Shown piece after piece: positions 8,485 to 14,943 of a stretch of DNA of 16,391 bases (position 1 is the first letter of the stretch; the number at the start of each line of letters is the position of its first letter). Under the pieces are notes generated by a model that did no database searches, was not told the origin of the DNA, and was given only the letters and a program-made list of their open reading frames with translations. The DNA comes from Bacteroidales bacterium UBA1237 (GTDB taxonomy: Bacteria; Bacteroidota; Bacteroidia; Bacteroidales; UBA932). The position numbers and the translations under genes were made by a program. The DNA lies in NCBI GenBank assembly GCA_002308935.1, contig DBWN01000231.1, forward strand, positions 1 through 16,391, written 5' to 3'.

Positions 8485-8940
8485 TCATCCGAGGTTTTCC
8501 TCATCCTCTTCGGTAAGTCCGAAACGGAGTACTATGTCCTCAGGAATTTCAGAGTAATCATAGTCGACATTCCCCCACATGGCGTCCATCTCACGCCTGT
8601 CCTTCTTGGTCGGTCGCCCCGCGCCCCTGTCACGTTTGACAAAGAACGTCTCGGTCGGAGCCTTCAGTTTATCAATCTCCGCCTGGGGAGTGGTGTTCTC
8701 CGCATAATCGGGGACAAGTTTCGCACCGATCCTGTTTCCGATAACCGCCTTCACCGTATAAGTGAAGAGGATGGCCCCTTTTCTGACTTCCAGGTGGTCT
8801 CCCGCCTTTATGAGCTTGGAAGGTTTCGCAGGAATGCCTTCTACCTTTACCCTGTTGCCTTTGCAGGCTTCCGTGGCATCAGTACGGGTCTTGAAGACCC
8901 TTATCGCCCACAGATATTTGTCCAATCTTTCAGTATCCAT
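8485..8940 (-). CDS. hslR: S4-domain RNA-binding protein, Hsp15-like
   Basis: A 151-residue protein. Seen: an S4 RNA-binding fold over residues 3-62 (RLDKYLWAIRVFKTRTDA, then GNRVKVEGIPAKPS and IKAGDHLEV), then a basic RGAGRPTKKDRREMD segment (105-119) typical of Hsp15-type proteins, and an acidic tail. In E. coli, Hsp15 binds stalled 50S subunits carrying nascent chains and recycles them; the same role here is inferred from the domain. It lies 21 nt downstream of the phosphomannose-isomerase-like gene on the same strand, so the two are probably co-transcribed, and it ends at the shared terminator. The gene symbol is by similarity of domain order, not by proven orthology. Confidence 0.85.
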   Translation of the reverse strand: MDTERLDKYLWAIRVFKTRTDATEACKGNRVKVEGIPAKPSKLIKAGDHLEVRKGAILFTYTVKAVIGNRIGAKLVPDYAENTTPQAEIDKLKAPTETFFVKRDRGAGRPTKKDRREMDAMWGNVDYDYSEIPEDIVLRFGLTEEDEENLG

Positions 8941-8961
8941 AGTATATCAGAAGTGTCATGA

Positions 8962-10137
8962 TCAGTTGAGGGGTTTCCCGTCTCCATGGAGTCTCCTTTG
9001 CTCAAGTTCCCAGTCGATACGGTCGTCCAGATCCTCTTCACCCGAATAGTCCTCCCCCTCGATACGTGCTTCGGCATTGGGGTCGATATATCCGTCCTGG
9101 ACATCCTCCCTTCTGACAATCGCTTCCAGAAGGACAGTGTCTTTGGAAGAAGGGACCAGGAAGAATTCCTGACAGTCGGCTGGAACAAGAACCGTTGAGT
9201 CCTTTGTAAGGGGATAAAGCTTCATCCTCCCGGAATCCTCCTTTGAAGGCACTTGCACAGTGGCTCCCCCTTCAATGCAGGTATAAACAGCGAAACTTTC
9301 CAGCTCCTCAGTCTTGATTCCTACAGGGTCCCTGAGGTTGATCCTGGTTACGATGAATTCGGACTCATCGGCAACCTTGTACACCTGCTCGTCAGGGTTG
9401 TCCGTGACCCGGCAGTCCGCCTTGTCGCAGTCGCATTCCTCTTTTTTGTCATGGCAATGGCATTCTTCTCCATGGTCATGGCAATGGCAGATATGAGCGT
9501 CAGGAGAAAGGTTTATGAAATCCAGAGCCTCGGCAAGATCGAGATCAGTATCAGCTTTACCGGACTCGTCCCACTGTACAAGGCAGAAGTCAAGCGGAGA
9601 AGATTCCGCGATCTCGATGATCTTGACTCCAGGGGAAGCGCAGTGGACGGTACCCGGTTCTATCATGAAAATGTCTCCTTTCCGGGGGACAATGGTATTG
9701 AGCATGGGGGCGATGGACCCGTTATTGCAGGCGACGTAGAACTCTGATGCCGTCATCTCCTTTGAAAGCCCGATACAAACCGTTGAGCCCTGCCCGGCTT
9801 CAGCTATGTACCACAGTTTTCTTTTCCCGAGCGCGTCATACCTTTCAGAAGCGATCAAGTCATCCGGGCACACGGTCAGCGGCATCCTGCCCTTGGTCCT
9901 TATGATCTTTACCATGACGGGGAACTGCCTTCCGTAGAAATAATAGACATGGTCGCCCACTATCCTTTCGAGATAGGTCTCCATTATCTCTCCAATGGTG
10001 TTACCGTCCATCCATCCGCCTTTCACCGCTGAATCAACGCTGCCCAGATCAGCAAGATTATAAGTCTCACTCCCCCAGGGATAGTCCACCGTGACCGGTT
10101 CCATGGTCATCGGCTCGATTCTTCTTTCTTCGTCCAT
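8962..10137 (-). CDS. Class I phosphomannose-isomerase homologue with degenerate active site
   Basis: 391 residues from the ATG at 10135-10137; the TTG at 10191 would add 18 residues and is unlikely. It keeps the two-cupin ManA layout: FPVMVKIIRTKGR...PDD (about 72-93), GKRKLWYIAEAG (104-115), PGTVHCASPG (161-170), IIEIAESS (173-180) and a C-terminal cupin (about 249-340). Active enzymes bind zinc through Gln, His, Glu and His and use Arg. Aligned without gaps to remembered Bacteroidota ManA, the first three are T88, C90 and K107; only H165 remains, and the Arg position is C185. Isomerase activity is therefore doubtful. Residues 215-242 are a Cys/His-rich insert, and about 45 acidic residues extend the C-terminus. 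It heads an operon with the S4 protein gene. It may be a pseudo-enzyme, metal-binding or regulatory protein; the true role is unknown. Confidence 0.75.
   Translation of the reverse strand: MDEERRIEPMTMEPVTVDYPWGSETYNLADLGSVDSAVKGGWMDGNTIGEIMETYLERIVGDHVYYFYGRQFPVMVKIIRTKGRMPLTVCPDDLIASERYDALGKRKLWYIAEAGQGSTVCIGLSKEMTASEFYVACNNGSIAPMLNTIVPRKGDIFMIEPGTVHCASPGVKIIEIAESSPLDFCLVQWDESGKADTDLDLAEALDFINLSPDAHICHCHDHGEECHCHDKKEECDCDKADCRVTDNPDEQVYKVADESEFIVTRINLRDPVGIKTEELESFAVYTCIEGGATVQVPSKEDSGRMKLYPLTKDSTVLVPADCQEFFLVPSSKDTVLLEAIVRREDVQDGYIDPNAEARIEGEDYSGEEDLDDRIDWELEQRRLHGDGKPLN
9412..9489 (-). repeat. 27-nt in-frame tandem repeat encoding a Cys/His cluster
   Basis: Two 27-nt units (9463-9489 and 9436-9462 on the plus strand) share an identical 15-nt core that reads TGCCATTGCCATGAC in the coding direction. 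A third, diverged 21-nt unit plus a final Cys codon (9412-9435) follows. Each unit encodes nine residues of the form Cys-x-Cys-x-Asp/Lys-x-x-Glu-Glu. Together with the preceding His-Ile they give 7 Cys and 6 His in 28 residues (215-242 of the host protein). Confidence 0.85.
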
Positions 10138-10160
10138 CTTTGAAATCAGTATCAGGTATC

Positions 10161-10192
10161 GAAAGATACTCCAAAAAAGCTTTATCCGCAAA
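10161..10192 (-). promoter_or_regulatory. Putative promoter of the phosphomannose-isomerase-like gene
   Basis: Minus strand: -33 TTTG (10189-10192), a 20-nt spacer, and -7 TATCTTTC (10161-10168), one base off TAnnTTTG. The predicted start is near 10155, giving a leader of about 20 nt. The spacing is ideal, but the last base of the -7 element does not match, and the -7 also forms a short GTATC-TTTC-GATAC hairpin. Confidence 0.45.
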
Positions 10193-10263
10193 TTGCGCGT
10201 CAGCAGCCTTTCTGCAATATCCCGTCCTGCAAAGACTGAACCATTGGGACGAGTAAAGCAAGT

Positions 10264-10392
10264 CTATTCGGCATTCTCCGCCGAAAAGACGTCACAGATC
10301 ATCTGAAAAGCGATGCCCGCGAAACAAAGCACAAAAAAAGTCATACCTCTTTCAGTTTTTGTTGTGATACTCTCATCTTTTCCGGTCTTCAT
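10264..10392 (-). CDS. Small putative membrane protein (42 residues)
   Basis: A short ORF from ATG 10390-10392 to TAG 10264-10266. The protein has a charged N-terminus (MKTGKDESITTKTERG, 1-16), one hydrophobic stretch (MTFFVLCFAGIAFQMICDVF, 17-36) that could cross the membrane, and a short acidic end (SAENAE). I do not recognise it. Support comes from a TACTTTTG -7 element about 15-22 nt upstream of the ATG, which gives a leader of about 10 nt, and from the lack of any other gene here. It lies upstream of the phosphomannose-isomerase-like gene on the same strand, with 126 nt between them. It could equally be a chance ORF in a leader. Confidence 0.35.
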   Translation of the reverse strand: MKTGKDESITTKTERGMTFFVLCFAGIAFQMICDVFSAENAE

Positions 10393-10406
10393 CCCGGAAT
10401 CTGCCG

Positions 10407-10414
10407 CAAAAGTA
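10407..10414 (-). promoter_or_regulatory. -7 promoter element for the small ORF
   Basis: The minus strand reads TACTTTTG, a full TAnnTTTG match, followed by GC as in many Bacteroidota promoters. No TTG/TTTG is seen at the ideal -33 distance, so only half of the promoter is supported. Confidence 0.4.
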
Positions 10415-10549
10415 CAACTAGCTTGTGCCATTATTCGGGTACAAGATAAAATAATTCAAAAAAAACGAAAAAGGTGATCGGCGATTCCGTGACGAACATT
10501 CGGCAAAACAATCCAAACATACAGCAATACATAGTAGATGGAGTTTGAC

Positions 10550-10557
10550 TATCTTTG
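10550..10557 (+). promoter_or_regulatory. -7 promoter element for the esterase gene
   Basis: TATCTTTG is a full TAnnTTTG match followed by C. The predicted start is near 10562, leaving a leader of about 55 nt before the ATG at 10617. No clear -33 TTG lies 19-21 nt upstream. Confidence 0.5.
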
Positions 10558-10616
10558 CACATGCTGAAACGATAATCAGCCCCTGCATCCGGATACAAAC
10601 CAACACACATACCGCA

Positions 10617-11747
10617 ATGAAAAGAACTTTAGCTATCATCTGTCTCGCCGTTATGGCGGTCTCAGCATTCGCACAGGGCCCCAGGATGTTCCGCAGGACT
10701 CCCGGCGACACTCTCCAGTCTGTAAGGATCAACCCTGACGGATCCACAACAATCAGCATCTACGCGCCCAAAGCACATAGTGTCAGTGTCCAGGGTGACG
10801 GAGGTTTCGTGCCGATGTCTTTCGGACCCGCAGCAGGCGCCAGACCCCAAATGGTGGAAGGGGAAAACGGAATCTGGAGCATGACAGTGAAGGACATCAA
10901 GCCCGGTCTCTACAGATATCATTTCGTAGTTGACGGAATGAACGTCTACGACCCCAAAAACGCCGGAATGAGCGACATCTCACCTATCGCTACAATCTCC
11001 GACGGAAACGACTTCTTCGCAATGAAGAACGTTCCCCACGGAGCTATAAGCCAGAGGTACTATTTCAGCAAGACCCTCAACACCTGGAGAAGAATGCACG
11101 TGTGGACTCCCGCAGGATACGAGACTTCCAAGAAGAAACTTCCTGTTCTCTACCTTATCCACGGCGGCGGTGACACAGACAACTCATGGCCAGGAGTGGG
11201 CGCAGCCGGCATGATCCTGGACAACCTTCTGGCAGAAGGCAAGATGGAGCCCATGATCGTAGTCATGCCCAACGGAACTATCACCAATGTCCCCAACGAG
11301 GTTCCCCCGTTCGCACAGGACATGGTGACCGACATCATACCTTTCATTGAAAGCAACTACCCCGTCCTCACTGACAAGGAGCACAGGGCGATCGCCGGCC
11401 TTTCCATGGGTGGAATGGAGACTATGGAAACAGCCTTCAACAATATCGACATGTTCACTTATGTCTGGGTTCTCAGTTCATCATTCCAGCCCGGACAGGA
11501 TCCAAAGGCAGAGGCTGAGCGTCTGGGAGTTTACAAGAACGCCCAGAAGATGAACAAGACCTTCAAGAAGCTTGTCTTCACCCAGGGAGGTCCTTCAGAC
11601 ATAGCCTACAACAACTGCATCAACACCAGGAAAGAACTCGATGCAGCCGGTCTCAAATATGAGTACATGGAGAATGCTCAGGAAGGCCACAGCTGGGGCA
11701 CTTGGAGAGCTGACCTCTATGACCTTGCCCAGAAACTTTTCAAATAG
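10617..11747 (+). CDS. Secreted carbohydrate esterase, CE1/esterase-D type, with N-terminal E-set domain
   Basis: A 376-residue exported alpha/beta hydrolase, probably removing acyl groups (acetyl or feruloyl) from plant polysaccharide; the substrate is not determinable here. Seen: a signal peptide (MKRTLAIICLAVMAVSAFA, cleavage about 19/20); an immunoglobulin-like/CBM48-type domain (about 30-130: RINPDGSTTISIYAPKA... GLYRYHFVVDG); then the esterase core with WTPAGYE (163-169), LYLIHGGGD (178-186, oxyanion region), the nucleophile elbow GLSMGG with S263, a likely acid D328 (GGPSD) and H358 (EGHSWGTW). The architecture matches enterochelin-esterase/xylan-esterase-like proteins of polysaccharide-degrading Bacteroidota. 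The ATG at 10617 is chosen because the upstream in-frame ATG (10545) lies before the -7 element. It stands alone, with no SusC/SusD genes beside it. Confidence 0.88.
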   Translation: MKRTLAIICLAVMAVSAFAQGPRMFRRTPGDTLQSVRINPDGSTTISIYAPKAHSVSVQGDGGFVPMSFGPAAGARPQMVEGENGIWSMTVKDIKPGLYRYHFVVDGMNVYDPKNAGMSDISPIATISDGNDFFAMKNVPHGAISQRYYFSKTLNTWRRMHVWTPAGYETSKKKLPVLYLIHGGGDTDNSWPGVGAAGMILDNLLAEGKMEPMIVVMPNGTITNVPNEVPPFAQDMVTDIIPFIESNYPVLTDKEHRAIAGLSMGGMETMETAFNNIDMFTYVWVLSSSFQPGQDPKAEAERLGVYKNAQKMNKTFKKLVFTQGGPSDIAYNNCINTRKELDAAGLKYEYMENAQEGHSWGTWRADLYDLAQKLFK

Positions 11748-11775
11748 TCTCTCTGACCAAGGCGGATAAAACCAT

Positions 11776-11817
11776 GAGGACGGAAGATCACAGCGATTTT
11801 CCGTCCTCTGTTCTTTT
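11776..11817 (+). terminator. Rho-independent terminator after the esterase
   Basis: A perfect 10-bp stem GAGGACGGAA (11776-11785) / TTCCGTCCTC (11799-11808) with a 13-nt loop is followed by TGTTCTTTT. The complementary strand has GGTTTTA shortly after the stem, so it may also stop the convergent PLD-like gene that ends at 11835. Confidence 0.85.
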
Positions 11818-11834
11818 ATGCATATTGCTGGGCG

Positions 11835-12338
11835 TCAGCGCACAATCGGATCGGGGCAGTCCTCCTTACGCCGGCAGGAAGTGCATCTGAAACCTGCCCA
11901 AACAGAATCGAAATGGTCCATCGCCGAAGCGACAAGCGAGGGGTCATCGGTCAGGATTCCGGCCTCGAAGTTCCTTTTTTCCTCTCCCTTCAGGCCGATC
12001 CCGGCGCCGGTCAGATTTGCCGAGCCGATGTACGCAACAGAGCAGTCGAACACCATGATCTTGAAATGGACCCTAGGGCACAAAGCCCTGTCAAGTCCAC
12101 GGAAAAGAGCCGGATAATTGTCGAACTCCTCCCGGAAGACCGGGCCCGGTTCCTTGGCATGCAGAAGCCTGACCTCCTTACCGGCTTTCACCAGATCAGA
12201 GAGTATTCCGAGGAAAGGACGTCCCTCGACATGGAGGTCCTTCAGGTCCGCCGTCCCTATCCAAAGAGAACGCTTCACTGAGGATGCCCTGGAAAGGACT
12301 TCCTTGTAATGTTCCGTATCCTTTATGTATTTGATCAT
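11835..12338 (-). CDS. Single-HKD phospholipase-D-like protein
   Basis: A 167-residue PLD-superfamily protein with one catalytic motif: H91-x-K93-x4-D98 followed by GSANLTG (105-111). Proteins with a single HKD act as dimers, and this size class includes Nuc-type endonucleases as well as phosphodiesterases; the substrate is unknown. No signal peptide or membrane helix is seen, so it is likely cytoplasmic. The C-terminus has C152-x2-C155-x5-C161 (CTSCRRKEDC), a possible metal or structural site that I associate with Bacteroidota relatives of this protein. The ATG at 12336-12338 is about 12 nt after the predicted transcription start. It is divergent from the CPBP protease gene and ends near the esterase terminator. 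All HKD residues are intact. Confidence 0.82.
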   Translation of the reverse strand: MIKYIKDTEHYKEVLSRASSVKRSLWIGTADLKDLHVEGRPFLGILSDLVKAGKEVRLLHAKEPGPVFREEFDNYPALFRGLDRALCPRVHFKIMVFDCSVAYIGSANLTGAGIGLKGEEKRNFEAGILTDDPSLVASAMDHFDSVWAGFRCTSCRRKEDCPDPIVR

Positions 12339-12354
12339 GACGTAATCTCTACGG

Positions 12355-12385
12355 CAAAAATAACCAAAAGGCCTCTCATCAGCAA
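12355..12385 (-). promoter_or_regulatory. Promoter of the PLD-like gene
   Basis: Minus strand: -33 TTG (12383-12385), a 20-nt spacer, and -7 TATTTTTG (12355-12362). All parts fit the Bacteroidota consensus. The predicted start is near 12350, giving a very short leader of about 12 nt. Confidence 0.7.
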
Positions 12386-12414
12386 GAGTGGAGCCGGGGG
12401 CAGGAACCCGGATT

Positions 12415-12446
12415 TTTGGAGATTACTCTCTTTTTGCATACCTTTG
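12415..12446 (+). promoter_or_regulatory. Promoter of the CPBP protease gene
   Basis: -33 TTTG (12415-12418), a 20-nt spacer, and -7 TACCTTTG (12439-12446) fit the consensus exactly. The predicted start is near 12451, with a leader of about 39 nt to the ATG at 12490. It is back to back with the PLD-like promoter, with 29 nt between the two -33 elements. Confidence 0.7.
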
Positions 12447-12489
12447 GCCTCAGACAACAGAGTCACTACTGACCGTAACAGCAGACAAA

Positions 12490-13329
12490 ATGAGAAAAAA
12501 AAGGGACACATACGCTAACAGATATTCATGCGACGGGATGCCGCTATGGAGGTGGCTGCTTCTGTTCGTGGGAGGCACCATCCTGTTCCTTCTGCTTTAT
12601 GCTTTCGGGCAGCTCACATATTCGATCGAGCCCGCCCTTCCCAAATGCGCCGCCATTGTCGGGGCCGCTTTGGCCATCCTCATCATATATACACTGCTCG
12701 TTTTCCACTTCGAGAAAAGGAGTGTAGACGAACTGCATCTGCTGAAATTCTTTCCCGCGATGGGGAAAGGGCTTCTCACGGGAACGCTCTTCTTGTCAGC
12801 CGTGATCGGCATCATTGCCGCTTTAGGAGGTTACAGGGTAATTTCTGTCCGGTTCGATGCTGTTGAGGTCATAACGCAGATTTGCATTTTCTTCTTCGTG
12901 GCCGTAGGAGAAGAGATCCTTTTCCGTGGAATCATCTACAGGATGATCTCGTCCAGATGGAACTGCTTCGTGGCTCTTATCATATCGGCTCTTCTGTTCG
13001 GTTTCTCCCACATGATGCAGCCCAACGCATCAGTCTGGTCATCTGTCGCCATCGCCGTCGAAGCCGGTCTCATGCTGGGCGCCGCATATGAGTTCAGCGG
13101 CAATCTTTGGGTCCCTATCGGTATACATTGGGCATGGAACTTCTTCGAAGGACCTTTCTACGGTACCACCGTCTCGGGTTCCGAACCGATGTTCAGCATC
13201 ATCACCCCGGAAATCACCGGCAAACCCCTCCTTACAGGAGGAGAATTCGGACCTGAAGCCTCATTGGTGGCATTCATCCTTGGATTGGGACTGTCGATTT
13301 ATTTTCTGGGCAAAGCCCTGAGCAGATAG
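12490..13329 (+). CDS. CPBP-family intramembrane metalloprotease
   Basis: A 279-residue polytopic membrane protein of the CPBP (CAAX protease/bacteriocin-processing, Abi) family, glutamate/histidine-dependent membrane proteases. Seen: about seven hydrophobic segments (roughly 21-40, 53-72, 96-114, 123-140, 157-176, 187-203, 259-275). The motifs are EEILFR (141-146, motif EExxxR), F170-x3-H174 (FGFSH), and H213-x3-N217 (HWAWN). All catalytic positions are present. The substrate is unknown; relatives process prenylated proteins, bacteriocins or stress regulators. The ATG at 12490 is chosen because it follows the promoter; an in-frame ATG at 12388 lies upstream of the -33 element. The stop codon is only 2 nt from that of the convergent polymerase gene. 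Confidence 0.9.
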   Translation: MRKKRDTYANRYSCDGMPLWRWLLLFVGGTILFLLLYAFGQLTYSIEPALPKCAAIVGAALAILIIYTLLVFHFEKRSVDELHLLKFFPAMGKGLLTGTLFLSAVIGIIAALGGYRVISVRFDAVEVITQICIFFFVAVGEEILFRGIIYRMISSRWNCFVALIISALLFGFSHMMQPNASVWSSVAIAVEAGLMLGAAYEFSGNLWVPIGIHWAWNFFEGPFYGTTVSGSEPMFSIITPEITGKPLLTGGEFGPEASLVAFILGLGLSIYFLGKALSR

Positions 13330-13331
13330 CC

Positions 13332-14846
13332 TTATTTCCCGGTTGCTTTTTTCATCAGTTCCATGAACTGCTCGTAACGTCGAGCAGACTTTTCCGACGC
13401 CTTCTTGACTGCGTCGTCTATGCTCCTGCGGTACTCTTCCTCTTCAGGGGAAAGGTTCCCTTTAGGGACTTTCGCGACTGACCCCGGAACCACATGTCTT
13501 CCGACAATCTTTCCGGAATGGTCCTGAAGTATGAAACAGTCTGTTCCGTCTTGGAGAGGTTTTCTCTCGAAAGTGAGGTCCGGATTCTTCTTGACCGCTT
13601 CCTTCGCCGCTTTGAGAGCGGATTCTCCGCTAGGATGTTCAGTCACAGGGACATCATCCTCCTGGCGTGACTTTTTGCGCATCTTGCTTCTGGGATCGGC
13701 TCCTTCAGCCATTGCTTTCCGGTCATACTCTTCATCCCATTTACGGTAATACTCCATCTGGGGATCCTCGAAAAGGAACAGCTGGTCGAAGTCGTCGTGT
13801 GAGAGTTTGCCCAGGGTGATTCCGGCCTGTCTTATGGGTGTGGAGCCGTCCCAGATATCCGGAAGAAGTGTACGCGCATACCGGAGTATGATGGCGGTAG
13901 TGTCTGTCGGACGTTCCATCTGGCATTGGCGCGACTTCACCGAAAAGTCTTTCGCTTTGACGAACAGGGAGACACTTAGGGCTCTTACTCCGTCGACCCT
14001 TATCCTATGGGCAACCGTACACGAGAGATTGAACAGGGCACGGTCCATCGCCTTATAGTCTGTGACATCGTTTTTGAAAGTCCTTTCGACGCTGTAGCTT
14101 TTCGCCTCCTGGGTAAGGACCTCTACAGGGGAATCATCCACTCCGTTGGCATAATCATGAAGAGTCAACGACGCCTTATGCCCTATTATGCTGCCCAGTG
14201 TCCCAGGATTCACTTTGGCCAGGTGACCGATGGTGGATATACCGTAATGGACCAGCTTCTCTTCCGTCTTCTTTCCGACATACAGAAGGTCCCTTACCGG
14301 GAGAGGCCACATTTTGGACTCGACTTCCCGGCTCCAGAGAGTATGGACCTTGTCCGGTTTGGTGAAGTCCGATGCCATCTTCGCCAGGAGTTTGTTTGAC
14401 CCGACTCCCACATTGACCGTGAAACCCAGTTTGGAATGGATGTCGTCCTTCAGACGGGTCGCGACCTGAACAGGGTCGGCTCCTCCCAGAAAACCGGTCA
14501 TGTCAAGGAAGCATTCATCAATGGAGAACTGCTGAAGGACCGGGGAGTATTCCCTGCAGATGGCTATGAATTTGCGGGAGCACTCGCTGTACCACTCGAA
14601 ATCCGGCGGAACGACGACCAGAGAAGGACATTTGCGCAGAGCGGAAGAAAGCGGGTCCGCAGTATTGATACCGAACTTCTTCGCAGGTATGGACTTGGCT
14701 GTAATTATGCTCCTGCGGTCTTCAGGATCACCGGACACCACGGAAGGCACCTCCCTTATGTCTGCTCCGCCTGAAGCTATTATCTTCAGGGCAGACCACG
14801 AAAGGAATGCGCTGTTTACGTCAATATGGAAAATGACTCTGTCCAT
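13332..14846 (-). CDS. dinB: Y-family DNA polymerase (DinB/Pol IV type) with long C-terminal tail
   Basis: A translesion DNA polymerase of 504 residues from the ATG at 14844-14846; an ORF start 8 codons upstream is less likely because MDRVIFHIDVNSAF is the normal family beginning. Seen: the metal ligand D9 in HIDVNSAF, the steric-gate/fingers region (SAFLSW to AKSIPAKKFG), the SIDE motif 108-111 with D110/E111, helix-hairpin-helix-like thumb motifs (about 185-225), the little-finger domain (about 245-350), and a beta-clamp-binding motif QLFLF (355-359). Residues 360-504 are a charged, mostly Lys/Glu-rich tail, giving about 100 residues more than most Pol IV proteins. DFTKPDKVHTLW and MWPLPVRDL recall Firmicutes-type Y-family enzymes. 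A weak -7-like TATATTCG lies at 14859-14866. No SOS box was recognised. Confidence 0.9.
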   Translation of the reverse strand: MDRVIFHIDVNSAFLSWSALKIIASGGADIREVPSVVSGDPEDRRSIITAKSIPAKKFGINTADPLSSALRKCPSLVVVPPDFEWYSECSRKFIAICREYSPVLQQFSIDECFLDMTGFLGGADPVQVATRLKDDIHSKLGFTVNVGVGSNKLLAKMASDFTKPDKVHTLWSREVESKMWPLPVRDLLYVGKKTEEKLVHYGISTIGHLAKVNPGTLGSIIGHKASLTLHDYANGVDDSPVEVLTQEAKSYSVERTFKNDVTDYKAMDRALFNLSCTVAHRIRVDGVRALSVSLFVKAKDFSVKSRQCQMERPTDTTAIILRYARTLLPDIWDGSTPIRQAGITLGKLSHDDFDQLFLFEDPQMEYYRKWDEEYDRKAMAEGADPRSKMRKKSRQEDDVPVTEHPSGESALKAAKEAVKKNPDLTFERKPLQDGTDCFILQDHSGKIVGRHVVPGSVAKVPKGNLSPEEEEYRRSIDDAVKKASEKSARRYEQFMELMKKATGK

Positions 14847-14912
14847 CTCAATACGTAGCGAATATACCAATTATTGCACGATCGGAAAAGAACCGGGCCA
14901 CTTTCAGACTGA

Positions 14913-14939
14913 TTGTCTTACCGATAATCATTATCTTTG
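14913..14939 (+). promoter_or_regulatory. Promoter of the metallophosphoesterase gene (leaderless start)
   Basis: -7 TATCTTTG (14932-14939) is a full TAnnTTTG match. A TTG at 14913-14915 could be -33, but the spacer is only 16 nt. The ATG starts at 14944, four bases after the -7 element, so the transcript would have almost no 5' leader. Confidence 0.5.
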
Positions 14940-14943
14940 CGAT

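Larger units (their letters stand above)
10138..10616. other. 479-nt intergenic region between the divergent isomerase-like and esterase genes
   Basis: This is the longest stretch without a family-assigned gene. It holds the putative isomerase-like promoter (10161-10192), the 42-residue mini-ORF (10264-10392) with its -7 element (10407-10414), and the esterase -7 element and leader (10550-10616). In 10415-10549 I see only AT-rich sequence and no clear hairpin, RNA gene or riboswitch. Confidence 0.6.

Noticed and set aside
9412..9489. CRISPR-like or intergenic repeat
   Set aside because: The 27-nt repeats are contiguous, in frame and inside a coding gene, so they are a protein repeat.
9253..9747. 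164-codon plus-strand ORF with repeated Met/Ala hydrophobic residues
   Set aside because: It is the reverse complement of the Cys/His repeat and cupin codons; the apparent membrane segment is produced by antisense reading of the repeat.
10138..10191. 18-residue TTG-started extension of the isomerase-like protein
   Set aside because: It crosses the predicted promoter and transcription start, and the sequence does not resemble a ManA N-terminus.
10545..10616. 24-codon upstream extension of the esterase
   Set aside because: It begins before the -7 element and would bury the signal peptide that starts at the ATG at 10617.
14560..14943. 128-codon upstream extension of the metallophosphoesterase
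   Set aside because: It is antisense to the polymerase N-terminus and lies upstream of the -7 element.
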